From NCBI GenBank assembly GCA_017544745.1, contig JAFYDO010000322.1:1-5625 (forward strand): 5,625 nucleotides of DNA. Direction: 5' to 3'. The notes below the pieces were generated by a model. That model was not told the DNA's origin. It saw only the letters and a list, made by a program, of their open reading frames with translations, and made no database searches. Below, one piece after another: positions 1-5,588 of this stretch (position 1 is its first letter; the number at the start of each line of letters is the position of its first letter). Source of the stretch: Treponema sp. (GTDB lineage Bacteria > Spirochaetota > Spirochaetia > Treponematales > Treponemataceae). The position numbers and the translations under genes are program-made.

Positions 1-473
1 TGCTGAATATCATTTTTCTAGAGCTTCCTAAAGTTGCAGCTTTACCCGATGATATTTCTTTATTGACACCTGCCCAAATGTGGGGTAAATTCTTCTTGTA
101 TGCTCCGAGTGAGGAGAAAAAAGACTTTGTTCAAAGGCTTGCAGAAAACAACAGGGGGATAAAAATGGCAGTAACAGTATTGAAAAACATAAGCCAGGAT
201 GAAATTAACTGGTATCACGAAACCCGCTACTGGATGCGTATCTCTGATGAAAAAACTATGATATTCTGTGCAGAAGAACGTGGGCATGAAGCAGGTCTTA
301 AACAGGGGCTCGAACAGGGCATACAACAAGGCATTCAGCAGGGCATACAGGAAGGCTCACAGCAAAAAGCAATCGAAGCTGCATTAAAAATGATTAAAAT
401 GAAATATCCTGTTGATGATATTTCGGAAATAACTGGTCTCTCGCCTGAAAAGATTCTGGAACTTAAAGGTTAA
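1..473 (+). CDS. Rpn/PD-(D/E)XK nuclease family transposase-like protein, C-terminal part (5' end outside window)
   Basis: The reading frame is open from the left edge (first full codon at 3) to TAA at 471-473, giving 156 residues, so the true start lies outside the window. A TTG at 63 could be read as a start, but the 20 codons before it are in frame and family-like (LNIIFLELPKV), so it is internal. The visible part matches the C-terminal half of the Rpn/TIGR01784 family ('putative transposase or invertase', expanded in Treponema denticola). It has the IIFLELPKV strand, then L-T-P-A-Q-M-W-G-K-F-F, a helical stretch ending G-I-K-M-A, then an acidic/Gln-Gly repeat tract and a final TGLSPEKILEL helix. 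The PD-(D/E)XK catalytic residues would lie upstream and cannot be seen. Relatives are RecA-independent recombination-promoting nucleases in E. coli; activity here is inferred only. The C-terminus looks intact. The gene converges on tRNA-Asn. Family assignment is fairly sure, mobility is not. Confidence 0.8.
   Translation, partial: LNIIFLELPKVAALPDDISLLTPAQMWGKFFLYAPSEEKKDFVQRLAENNRGIKMAVTVLKNISQDEINWYHETRYWMRISDEKTMIFCAEERGHEAGLKQGLEQGIQQGIQQGIQEGSQQKAIEAALKMIKMKYPVDDISEITGLSPEKILELKG
291..362 (+). repeat. 12-bp in-frame tandem repeat encoding xGxx (Gln-Gly) units
   Basis: Six consecutive 12-base units encode AGLK, QGLE, QGIQ, QGIQ, QGIQ and EGSQ. The units at 315-326, 327-338 and 339-350 are almost identical in DNA (CAGGGCATACAA and close variants). 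Four-residue xGxx repeats just before the last helices are a known feature of Rpn/TIGR01784 proteins. As the unit is a multiple of three, copy number can change without breaking the frame, so length variation between strains is plausible. Confidence 0.8.
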
Positions 474-500
474 AAAAAAAAGACTGCCTTAAGGCAGTCT
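472..500 (-). terminator. Intrinsic terminator of tRNA-Asn
   Basis: Positions 481-500 are a perfect 20-base palindrome (AGACTGCCTTAAGGCAGTCT), which folds as an 8-bp stem with a UUAA loop. On the minus strand a run of T follows at once (complement of the A-run 472-481), which is the classic intrinsic terminator form. The hairpin begins four bases past the tRNA 3' end at 505, so it is placed to end the tRNA transcript. On the plus strand no T-run follows the hairpin, so it should stop the convergent nuclease gene poorly. The T-run abuts that gene's TAA. Confidence 0.9.
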
Positions 501-504
501 TACA

Positions 505-577
505 CGGCTCTTGCTGGGCTTGAACCAGCGACACACGGATTAACAGTCCGTTGCTCTACCGACTGAGCTAAAGAACC
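505..577 (-). tRNA. tRNA-Asn (anticodon GUU)
   Basis: Read on the minus strand from 577 to 505, the 73 bases fold as a complete cloverleaf. The acceptor stem is GGTTCTT/AAGAGCC with one U3-G70 wobble. The D-arm is GCTC/GAGC with GG in its loop. The anticodon stem is ACGGA/TCCGT with loop CTGTTAA, placing anticodon GTT at 544-542. The variable loop is GTGTC and the T-arm is GCTGG/CCAGC with loop TTCAAGC. The discriminator base is G at 505, as expected for Asn. The 3' CCA is not encoded (TGT follows), so it must be added by tRNA nucleotidyltransferase. It is a single tRNA unit with its own likely promoter upstream and terminator downstream. Confidence 0.97.
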
Positions 578-579
578 AC

Positions 580-600
580 TCACTCGCAATGCGAATGTGA
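580..600. repeat. Hyphenated inverted repeat in the divergent promoter region / tRNA leader
   Basis: TCAC-TCGCA, a central A, TGCGA, two unpaired bases AT, then GTGA: nine-base arms with one 2-base bulge. It ends three bases upstream of the tRNA-Asn 5' end and just before the plus-strand TATAAT. In the tRNA precursor it could fold as a leader hairpin next to the RNase P site. In DNA it could be an operator for the cyclo-ligase gene. The symmetry is visible; either role is inference. Confidence 0.4.
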
Positions 601-601
601 A

Positions 602-607
602 TATAAT
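602..607 (+). promoter_or_regulatory. Candidate -10 box of the cyclo-ligase gene
   Basis: A perfect TATAAT on the plus strand forms one half of the 12-base palindrome TATAATATTATA (602-613), whose other half is the tRNA's -10 box. A start near 614 would leave a leader of about 14 bases before the ATG at 628. I see no convincing -35 box 16-18 bases upstream. An extended -10 TG is present at 598-599 but one base out of register. Confidence 0.4.
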
Positions 608-634
608 ATTATAGAAATAAAGAAAGAATGTCAA
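608..634 (-). promoter_or_regulatory. Likely sigma-70 promoter of tRNA-Asn
   Basis: On the minus strand a perfect TTGACA (634-629) is followed, after 15 bases, by a perfect TATAAT (613-608). A TAATAT at 611-606 would give the usual 17-base spacing. Transcription would start near 601, about 24 bases before the tRNA. The -35 box overlaps the start codon and second codon of the divergent cyclo-ligase gene. Both consensus boxes are exact, but the 15-base spacing is short. Confidence 0.6.
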
Positions 635-1212
635 TATCAAAACAGGAACTAAGAAAAAGTATTAAATCTCTGTGTGAGCAAAATAAAGATAACCTGGCTG
701 CACAAAGCAAACAAATTTGTGAGCTCATCCTCGCTTCTCCTCAATATAAAGACGCGGAGCAGATTTTTGCATATATGGCACTGGCGGATGAGGTTGACCT
801 TGGGGAAGTAATACGCTCTGCGCTACGCGACGGCAAAAAGGTTGCGCTTCCAAAAATTATGGATTTTGAAAAAGGGGTTATGCAGTTTTTTTATCTGGAT
901 ACGGTGCAGACACTCAACAGCCAGACTCAAGCCGGTACTCTTGGCATAAGCGAGCCGGATCCAAAACTTTTACAGGCAGCAGATGCCAACACCCTTAAAG
1001 ACAGCAGCATTCTTATTCTTGTTCCGGGCCGTGCCTTTACAAAAGAAGGAGACCGGCTTGGACGAGGCAAAGGGTTTTATGACAGATTCCTTGCAGATGA
1101 CTTGCTTCGTGGCGCACGAGACGCTGTTATGGCAGGTGTTTGTTTTGATTTTCAGATAAAAAAATCCCTGCCGGTTGACGACAGGGATATTAGAATGAAT
1201 CTTGTGTTTTAA
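628..1212 (+). CDS. ygfA: 5-formyltetrahydrofolate cyclo-ligase (5,10-methenyl-THF synthetase)
   Basis: A cytoplasmic enzyme (EC 6.3.3.2) that uses ATP to convert 5-formyl-THF into 5,10-methenyl-THF, returning the storage/inhibitory folate to the one-carbon pool. At 194 residues it has the normal family length. The family signature is clear at about 129-153: L-I-L-V-P-G-R-A-F, then G-D-R-L-G-R-G-K-G-F-Y-D-R, the nucleotide/phosphate-binding loop (usually RLGYGGGYYDR; here two Gly/Tyr positions are Arg and Lys). Other matches are the N-terminal KQELRK, the YMALADEVDL strand (50-58) with the acidic residue expected near the folate site, and the C-terminal Q176...L-P-V-D-D. The ATG at 628 suits the family N-terminus. 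The ribosome-binding site is weak (AAAGAAAG only a few bases before the ATG). The gene diverges from tRNA-Asn and converges on the OmpA-like gene with a 27-base gap. Function is confident; the symbol follows E. coli usage (also fau). Confidence 0.93.
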   Translation: MSISKQELRKSIKSLCEQNKDNLAAQSKQICELILASPQYKDAEQIFAYMALADEVDLGEVIRSALRDGKKVALPKIMDFEKGVMQFFYLDTVQTLNSQTQAGTLGISEPDPKLLQAADANTLKDSSILILVPGRAFTKEGDRLGRGKGFYDRFLADDLLRGARDAVMAGVCFDFQIKKSLPVDDRDIRMNLVF

Positions 1213-1241
1213 AGGCCCTTCGAGAACTTCAGGGACCCCTT
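1212..1241. terminator. Weak candidate bidirectional terminator between convergent genes
   Basis: The 27-base gap between the two stop codons can fold as AAGG-CCCT / AGGG-(ACC)-CCTT, i.e. two 4-bp stems split by a 3-base bulge, with an 11-base loop (1220-1230). It sits where both the cyclo-ligase transcript and the envelope operon must end. T-runs after it are short on both strands, so it is a poor intrinsic terminator. Termination may instead be Rho-dependent or further downstream. Confidence 0.3.
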
Positions 1242-4200
1242 ACTTTACAAGAATAAATTCTACGCGGCGGTTCTTCCAGTTGTTGTCGGTATCTTTTGGA
1301 TTAACAACAGGCTTTGTACCACCCATACCTTCGGTTGTAATGCTTGAAGCACTTACGCCCTTCTTTACAAGGTAGGTTTTGATTGCGTCGGCACGTTCGC
1401 GAGAGAGAGGTCCAAGTGCCCTACCCCATTCGCGTGGATTATCGATTGTCTCTTCATCAAGGTTGTCGGATACGCGGTTTGCGTGACCCTGAATTGTAAT
1501 CTTGTAATCAGAGAACTTCTTAAGGATTTCTGCAATACGGTTCAAGATTTCGATATTCTTGGCAGCCTGTTCTGCAGAAAGCTTAGAGTTTGCATTCTGG
1601 AAGTTAGATTCATCAGACTCGAATATAATAGAAGGAACTGCCATCTTGAGTACGTTTCCTTCGCGGATAACGAGTACATCAACAGGAATCTTACCTTCTA
1701 CGCGGCTTGTCATTCCAAGGTTGTCTGTTACTGTAAAGGCATAAGGATAATCCATAGCAGACTGAACGCGTTCTGCGTTGCCCTTAGAATCCTTCTGAAC
1801 ATTACTCAAACCATCCCAAATAATGCGTTCTGTAATCTGGCTCTTTCCTTCGGTCTTCCAGAAGGTCTTGCCCTTAGGATCAGAAATTACAAATGACCAG
1901 TTCTTAACCTTAGCCTTTGTGTTTCCGGTAAGCTTGATAAACAGGTCATCATCAATACCATCGTTATCTGGACTAAAGTATTCTGGTGCTGTCTGAACCT
2001 TAAGCTCCGGTGGAGTTGCAGTACAGATAAATGGAGAAGAAACTGCAGTTACTCTGTTACCCTTGAGGTAAACAACATTCAGAGTTCCTGTAAAGGTTCC
2101 TTCGCATACATTGTTAGAAGCATCTGCACCGTTCCAGGTAATGCTTGCAGGAAGGTTTGCGCTGTCCTTGTTAGAAAGTGCAAATACAGAAGTTCCGTCT
2201 TCGCGGCGGATATCAAAGTTCCATGAAAGCAAATCTTCTTTTACAGTTGTACGAATTTCGAAGTTCTGTGTATCCAGATACTTATCGTTGTTTGGAGAAA
2301 TACCTTCGTGCTCTGCAGTAAGGTAAATCTTTGTTTCGCGGTTATCGAGTACAAGACCATTCAAATCTGTGCTAAAGCTGTTGCCGGCATCATCTGTAGA
2401 GAAGATTACAATGCTGTACTTTCCGTTTGCAGCAATGTTACCAGACTCGTCTGTACCGTCCCATACAAATTCTTTCTTTGCACCGCTCCAGGTATATTTC
2501 TTAACGCTCTTTCCCTTTGAATCGCGAACATCGGCAGTCCAGAGCTTTTCTGCAGTTGAATTAGAAATCTTAACTGTAATGTTATCCTGATTTCCATCGT
2601 TATCTGGAGAGAAGTAAGACCACATTGTTTCGCATTCCAAAGAAGGGAACTTAGTATCAAGCTCAAAGTCCTGTGTAGCAGCAGCGGCATCTGCACCGTT
2701 TGCAGCCTTTACAGCAAGCTGTGCAGAATAGAAGCCGTCATCACAGCGTGTATTGTCGTTGTCGTTTCCGTTCCATACAAAGTTTGCAGGAAGCTTTTTG
2801 CTTTCTTTTTTAGAGTAAACAACCTTTCCACTCTTGTCTTTGATGCTGAATTCGTAAGAAGCAATATCCTTTGTCTGTGTTACAGGTGTAAAGGTGATTG
2901 TATCTTTAACCTTGTTTCCGTTTGGAGAGAAGGCTGTATCAGACATAGCAAGCAAAAGCTGAGTTTCGGTTGTATCAAAGGTTACGAGGTCGCTTGAGCG
3001 GGCTTCGCCGGCGTTACCTGCCATATCGGTTGCAGTAAGAATAAGAACATACTGTCCCTTTTCTGCAATGCCACCCTTATCATTAATACCGTTCCAGGTA
3101 ATTGATTCCGGTGGATATTCTCCAAGATCATAGGTCTTTACAATTGTTGCACCGTCTGCAGAACGGATTTCGGCCTTCCATGAAGGAACAGGAGAACCGT
3201 TAGACGGAGTAATCATAATAGAATATTTTACATCAGTTTTTGAACCGGCACCAAATACCTTGTCGGAAGCACGAATCTGTGCGGCAGGTTTTTCGGTATC
3301 AAGAACAAATACTGGTGAAGAAATCTTTGCAGGAACATAACCGTTAAGATATTTTGCAGTTACATAAGCCTGATATTCTCCATCTTTAAGAGCCTTGCCG
3401 TTGTCACCGTTTCCATCAAATATAATAGAAGAAGGTGGAACTGCTCCCTTGTTTTTATTGTTATAAGACTTTACAACAGAACCGCTCTTGTCTACAATTC
3501 CAACTTCCCATTCTGTAAGCTTGTTTCCTGTTTTTTCTTCTGGAACAGGAATTGTTACATTAAGGGTAATTGTCTTGAGCTTGCTGTCGGTTCCTGGAGA
3601 GAAGTAGCGTGAACCGTCAATGTAAATATTTGTTGCAGGCTTTTCTGCAGAGTAGATGATGTTTGTAATATTTGCTGCAGAAGAAACGTTACCTGCACGG
3701 TCTGTTGCGCTGATTTCGTAAGAGTAAACTCCATCAGGTACTACAGATTCGTCATCGGCAATACCACGCCAGCTGAATTCTGCTGGTTCTGCATTTGTCC
3801 ATTTGTAGGTGCGAACGATTGTTCCGTCCACTGCCTTGAATACACCGAGCCATTCGTCTTCTACAGAACCGGTCTGTGTAATCTTAAGGGCAGCCTTTGC
3901 ACCTTCACCAAAAATCTTATCAGAAGGCTGATTAAGTTCAATCTCTGGAGCAACTGTATCTACAACAACAGTATAATCCTGTGTGCGTCCAACGTTGCCG
4001 TTATCATCGGTAGCAGTTACGTAGTAGGTGTAAGTTCCGTCTGGAGCTGTTTCACCGTTGTTCATTGCACCGTTCCAGGTAATAGACTCTGGAATCTGAA
4101 CTCCCTCTTTCTTTGAAAAGAGCTGCTTAAAGAAGGATTTAAATCCGAGCTTTGCAGGAAGTGCAACCTTGTTTTCGATTGTGCGGACAACTTCGCCGCC

Positions 4201-4380
4201 TTCGTTCATAATTACAAGGCTCCAGCCCTGAACATAGCGCTTATCAGAAATGTTCAGAGGAATTACAAGTTCATCCTGAACACCGTCGTTATTAGGAGAA
4301 ATATATTTTTCCTTTGCAAAACCAAGTCCTGCACAAAGGGCAAGAACAGTTATAATAGAAACAAATTTTATCTTTCTCAT
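1240..4380 (-). CDS. Exported OmpA-family protein with eight tandem FlgD-Ig/CHU_C-like modules
   Basis: A 1046-residue exported protein. A signal peptide (KIK, then hydrophobic 6-21) probably ends at G-F-A22 for signal peptidase I; Cys16 in L-A-L-C is a poor lipobox. From about 26 to 900 there are eight modules of 104-127 residues. Each has a Ser-Pro-Asn/Asp-rich head or variant, a W/Y-x-x-x-I strand with a D-x-x-G turn, a W-N/D-G (or variant) motif and a D-G-x-Y strand, often ending T-D-x-x-G-N. These resemble FlgD Ig-like and 'gliding motility-associated' (CHU_C) domains. Residues about 905-1046 form an OmpA-like domain: I-x-I-x-G-H966, L-S-R-E-R996-A, G-M-G-G and N-W-K-N-R-R-V-E-F. Arg996 of the peptidoglycan pocket is kept, but the usual Asp is Asn968. 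The start overlaps the upstream barrel gene (ATGA) and has TAGGAG 7 bases before it, implying coupled translation. The likely role is a long wall-anchored envelope scaffold; the partner and ligand are unknown. Confidence 0.85.
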   Translation of the reverse strand: MRKIKFVSIITVLALCAGLGFAKEKYISPNNDGVQDELVIPLNISDKRYVQGWSLVIMNEGGEVVRTIENKVALPAKLGFKSFFKQLFSKKEGVQIPESITWNGAMNNGETAPDGTYTYYVTATDDNGNVGRTQDYTVVVDTVAPEIELNQPSDKIFGEGAKAALKITQTGSVEDEWLGVFKAVDGTIVRTYKWTNAEPAEFSWRGIADDESVVPDGVYSYEISATDRAGNVSSAANITNIIYSAEKPATNIYIDGSRYFSPGTDSKLKTITLNVTIPVPEEKTGNKLTEWEVGIVDKSGSVVKSYNNKNKGAVPPSSIIFDGNGDNGKALKDGEYQAYVTAKYLNGYVPAKISSPVFVLDTEKPAAQIRASDKVFGAGSKTDVKYSIMITPSNGSPVPSWKAEIRSADGATIVKTYDLGEYPPESITWNGINDKGGIAEKGQYVLILTATDMAGNAGEARSSDLVTFDTTETQLLLAMSDTAFSPNGNKVKDTITFTPVTQTKDIASYEFSIKDKSGKVVYSKKESKKLPANFVWNGNDNDNTRCDDGFYSAQLAVKAANGADAAAATQDFELDTKFPSLECETMWSYFSPDNDGNQDNITVKISNSTAEKLWTADVRDSKGKSVKKYTWSGAKKEFVWDGTDESGNIAANGKYSIVIFSTDDAGNSFSTDLNGLVLDNRETKIYLTAEHEGISPNNDKYLDTQNFEIRTTVKEDLLSWNFDIRREDGTSVFALSNKDSANLPASITWNGADASNNVCEGTFTGTLNVVYLKGNRVTAVSSPFICTATPPELKVQTAPEYFSPDNDGIDDDLFIKLTGNTKAKVKNWSFVISDPKGKTFWKTEGKSQITERIIWDGLSNVQKDSKGNAERVQSAMDYPYAFTVTDNLGMTSRVEGKIPVDVLVIREGNVLKMAVPSIIFESDESNFQNANSKLSAEQAAKNIEILNRIAEILKKFSDYKITIQGHANRVSDNLDEETIDNPREWGRALGPLSRERADAIKTYLVKKGVSASSITTEGMGGTKPVVNPKDTDNNWKNRRVEFILVK
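1243..1653 (-). other. OmpA-like peptidoglycan-binding domain (residues about 910-1046)
   Basis: This is the C-terminal OmpA/MotB-type domain of the large protein. It starts with V-P-S-I-I-F (the family's first strand), a helix through N-R-I-A-E-I-L-K-K, then I-T-I-Q-G-H-A-N-R, an insertion of about 20 residues (969-990), L-S-R-E-R-A-D-A-I, G-V...I-T-T-E-G-M-G-G-T-K-P-V, and the closing N-R-R-V-E-F-I-L-V-K. In typical members G-H-T-D supplies an Asp that grips diaminopimelate; here the position is Asn968 (AAC at 1479-1477). The fold is confident, the ligand is not. Confidence 0.85.
1681..4305 (-). repeat. Eight tandem Ig-like modules (about 105-127 residues each) within the OmpA-family protein
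   Basis: Module heads start near residues 26, 153, 257, 372, 481, 587, 691 and 799 (nucleotides 4305, 3924, 3612, 3267, 2940, 2622, 2310 and 1986). Heads 1, 6 and 8 are full SP(N/D)NDG. Heads 3, 5 and 7 are SPGTD, SPNGN and SPNND. Heads 2 and 4 are the variant SDK(I/V)FGxGxK. The central W-x-G motif occurs once per module at W102, W204, F321 (variant FDG), W429, W536, W640, W749 and W855. A linker of the form D-T/N-x-x-P often joins modules. The acidic heads suggest calcium binding, which is inference. Confidence 0.8.
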
Positions 4381-5507
4381 TTTGCATCTCCTACATCAGC
4401 AGCTGGAATAGTCTTAACTTCTGCTGGTTTTTCATCTTCGTCATCAAGCCAAAGCTGAATTACCGGAGGAGTTTCGTCCTTAAGACCAAGGTTTACATCA
4501 ACACCGGCAGAAAAAGCATTTACTGTTTTGTTGAACTGCTTCCAGGCAACAGAAGCAGACATTTCACTCTGGCTCCAGCCGTTCTTCTGAAGATAATCAT
4601 TATTCTTTACATCAAAGGTAAAGCGGAAGGTAAGCCCTACAGAAGGCAATACATTCTTTACACCGTTAGCAAGCTCTGCAACATTGATTTTTTCTGCAAC
4701 GCTAATGAACAGCATATCCTTTACAGAGAACTGAAGTCCAAGGTCTGCAATTACATTCATAAAGGCAGGAAGTGTAAGGTCAAACGAAGCACCAAGCTTG
4801 ATGATATCGTTGGAAACCAAAGTTGCTGCAGTACCAGCCTTAATTGTTCCAAGCATAGGAAGTGTTGCCGGGAGAGCCTTTCCTTTTTTCTCTGCGCCCT
4901 TAATTCCAACCATTGTTGTCTTAGTAAAGTTTTTACCAAGGTTGAGGATAGAAACGCCGTAGCGGAAATCCTTCATAAATGCAAGATTGCCGTAGGTGTA
5001 AACAAAACCAAGGTTTGCAGAAAGAGCCCAGTCGGTATCTGCACCCCAGAAGATTCCGGAGTTAAGGTTTGTTCCTATTACAAGTTTGTCTGTAATTTCC
5101 TTTGCAAGACCAAACTTAAAGTCAAAGCTGTTTCCAAGATACATTTCCTTAAAAGGAACCATTGTACCGTTTAAATAACCGCTGAATACAAAACGTTTTG
5201 TAGGAATGAGGATTCCTCCCTGAAAAGCGTTTCCGTAACGCATGGAATTTTCTTTGTTTGAAGAAATAAGACCAGTGTAAGCAAGGTTAAGGTCTACACG
5301 CTGTTCCTTTGCAGGCAAAGCCGGATTTACCAGAATTGATTCCGGACTTGCCCAGAACAGACCGCCACCAACAACTGATGAACTGTTTGCAAGCTGTCGT
5401 GGGCTTGAAAGTTCAAAAATATCGTCTCCGTATACCGGAGGATTGTAAGCACTTGCAGCAGACACAACCAATACAAGGAGTATCGCTGCACTAAAGAATT
5501 TTTTCAT
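4377..5507 (-). CDS. Exported outer-membrane beta-barrel protein, FadL/PorV-like (UPF0164-like)
   Basis: A 376-residue protein with a clear signal peptide (MKK, hydrophobic 5-16, cleavage after S-A-A-S-A20). The mature N-terminus has L-A-N-S-S-S-V-V-G-G-G then S-P-E-S-I-L-V-N61-P-A-L, which resembles the FadL/PorV/PorQ hatch region (usually ...GGA...NPAgL). From about 70 to 342 the sequence alternates polar and hydrophobic residues in short Gly-rich strands ending in aromatic or Asn/Asp turns, as in outer-membrane barrels. T. pallidum UPF0164 proteins are the closest family I can name, but this one is short and the match is by general pattern. After the last strand (G-V-D-V-N-L-G-L-K) comes a hydrophilic, acidic tail (344-376) that starts D-E-T-P-P-V-I-Q-L. 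It is the first gene of the operon, with TAGGAGA about 10 bases before the ATG. Barrel assignment is moderately sure; substrate is unknown. Confidence 0.7.
   Translation of the reverse strand: MKKFFSAAILLVLVVSAASAYNPPVYGDDIFELSSPRQLANSSSVVGGGLFWASPESILVNPALPAKEQRVDLNLAYTGLISSNKENSMRYGNAFQGGILIPTKRFVFSGYLNGTMVPFKEMYLGNSFDFKFGLAKEITDKLVIGTNLNSGIFWGADTDWALSANLGFVYTYGNLAFMKDFRYGVSILNLGKNFTKTTMVGIKGAEKKGKALPATLPMLGTIKAGTAATLVSNDIIKLGASFDLTLPAFMNVIADLGLQFSVKDMLFISVAEKINVAELANGVKNVLPSVGLTFRFTFDVKNNDYLQKNGWSQSEMSASVAWKQFNKTVNAFSAGVDVNLGLKDETPPVIQLWLDDEDEKPAEVKTIPAADVGDAK
4388..4393 (-). promoter_or_regulatory. Ribosome-binding site of the OmpA-family gene, inside the barrel gene
   Basis: TAGGAG on the minus strand (4393-4388) lies 7 bases before the ATG at 4380, inside the last codons of the barrel gene. 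With the ATGA overlap (4380-4377) it fixes the start and supports translational coupling, so the two products are probably made in linked amounts. Confidence 0.75.
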
Positions 5508-5517
5508 TTCTAAAAAA

Positions 5518-5524
5518 TCTCCTA
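5518..5524 (-). promoter_or_regulatory. Ribosome-binding site of the barrel gene
   Basis: TAGGAGA (5524-5518) lies 10 bases before the ATG at 5507 and supports that start. It sits in the loop of a perfect 7-base A/T inverted repeat (arms 5512-5518 and 5534-5540), sharing one base with the near arm. Confidence 0.7.
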
Positions 5525-5560
5525 TTTAGATGCATTTTTTCCACTTTATTACTGGCATAT

Positions 5561-5588
5561 ATTATAATTCATTTTGCTTTTTTGTACC
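5561..5588 (-). promoter_or_regulatory. Candidate promoter of the barrel/OmpA-family operon
   Basis: A perfect TATAAT on the minus strand (5566-5561) is preceded, 16 bases upstream, by GGTACA (5588-5583), which matches only the last three bases of TTGACA. A start near 5554 would give a leader of about 46 bases. The -10 box is good and the -35 is poor. Confidence 0.45.

Noticed and set aside
60..329. 89-codon minus-strand open frame opposite the Rpn-like gene
   Set aside because: It overlaps a recognisable family protein on the other strand and shows no family features of its own.
474..577. tRNA-Asn 3' end as an attachment site for an integrated element carrying the Rpn-like gene
   Set aside because: No integrase gene is visible, no second copy of the tRNA 3' end is seen in the window, and the tRNA is followed directly by its own terminator.
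578..627. 6S RNA upstream of the cyclo-ligase gene, as in E. coli (ssrS-ygfA)
   Set aside because: Only 50 bases separate the tRNA and the cyclo-ligase gene, too short for 6S RNA, and no such long hairpin is present.
1483..2590. Several plus-strand open frames (61-137 codons) inside the OmpA-family gene
   Set aside because: They are antisense to a long, clearly repetitive coding sequence, lack plausible ribosome-binding sites and show no recognisable domains.
2406..2696. 96-codon minus-strand frame inside the OmpA-family gene
   Set aside because: It is a shifted frame of the same coding strand, and the modules run unbroken through this region in the main frame, so there is no sign of a frameshift.
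1240..5507. A true type IX secretion operon
   Set aside because: The barrel and the modules only recall PorV and CHU_C families. No T9SS core gene or C-terminal sorting domain is present, and the large protein ends in an OmpA domain instead.
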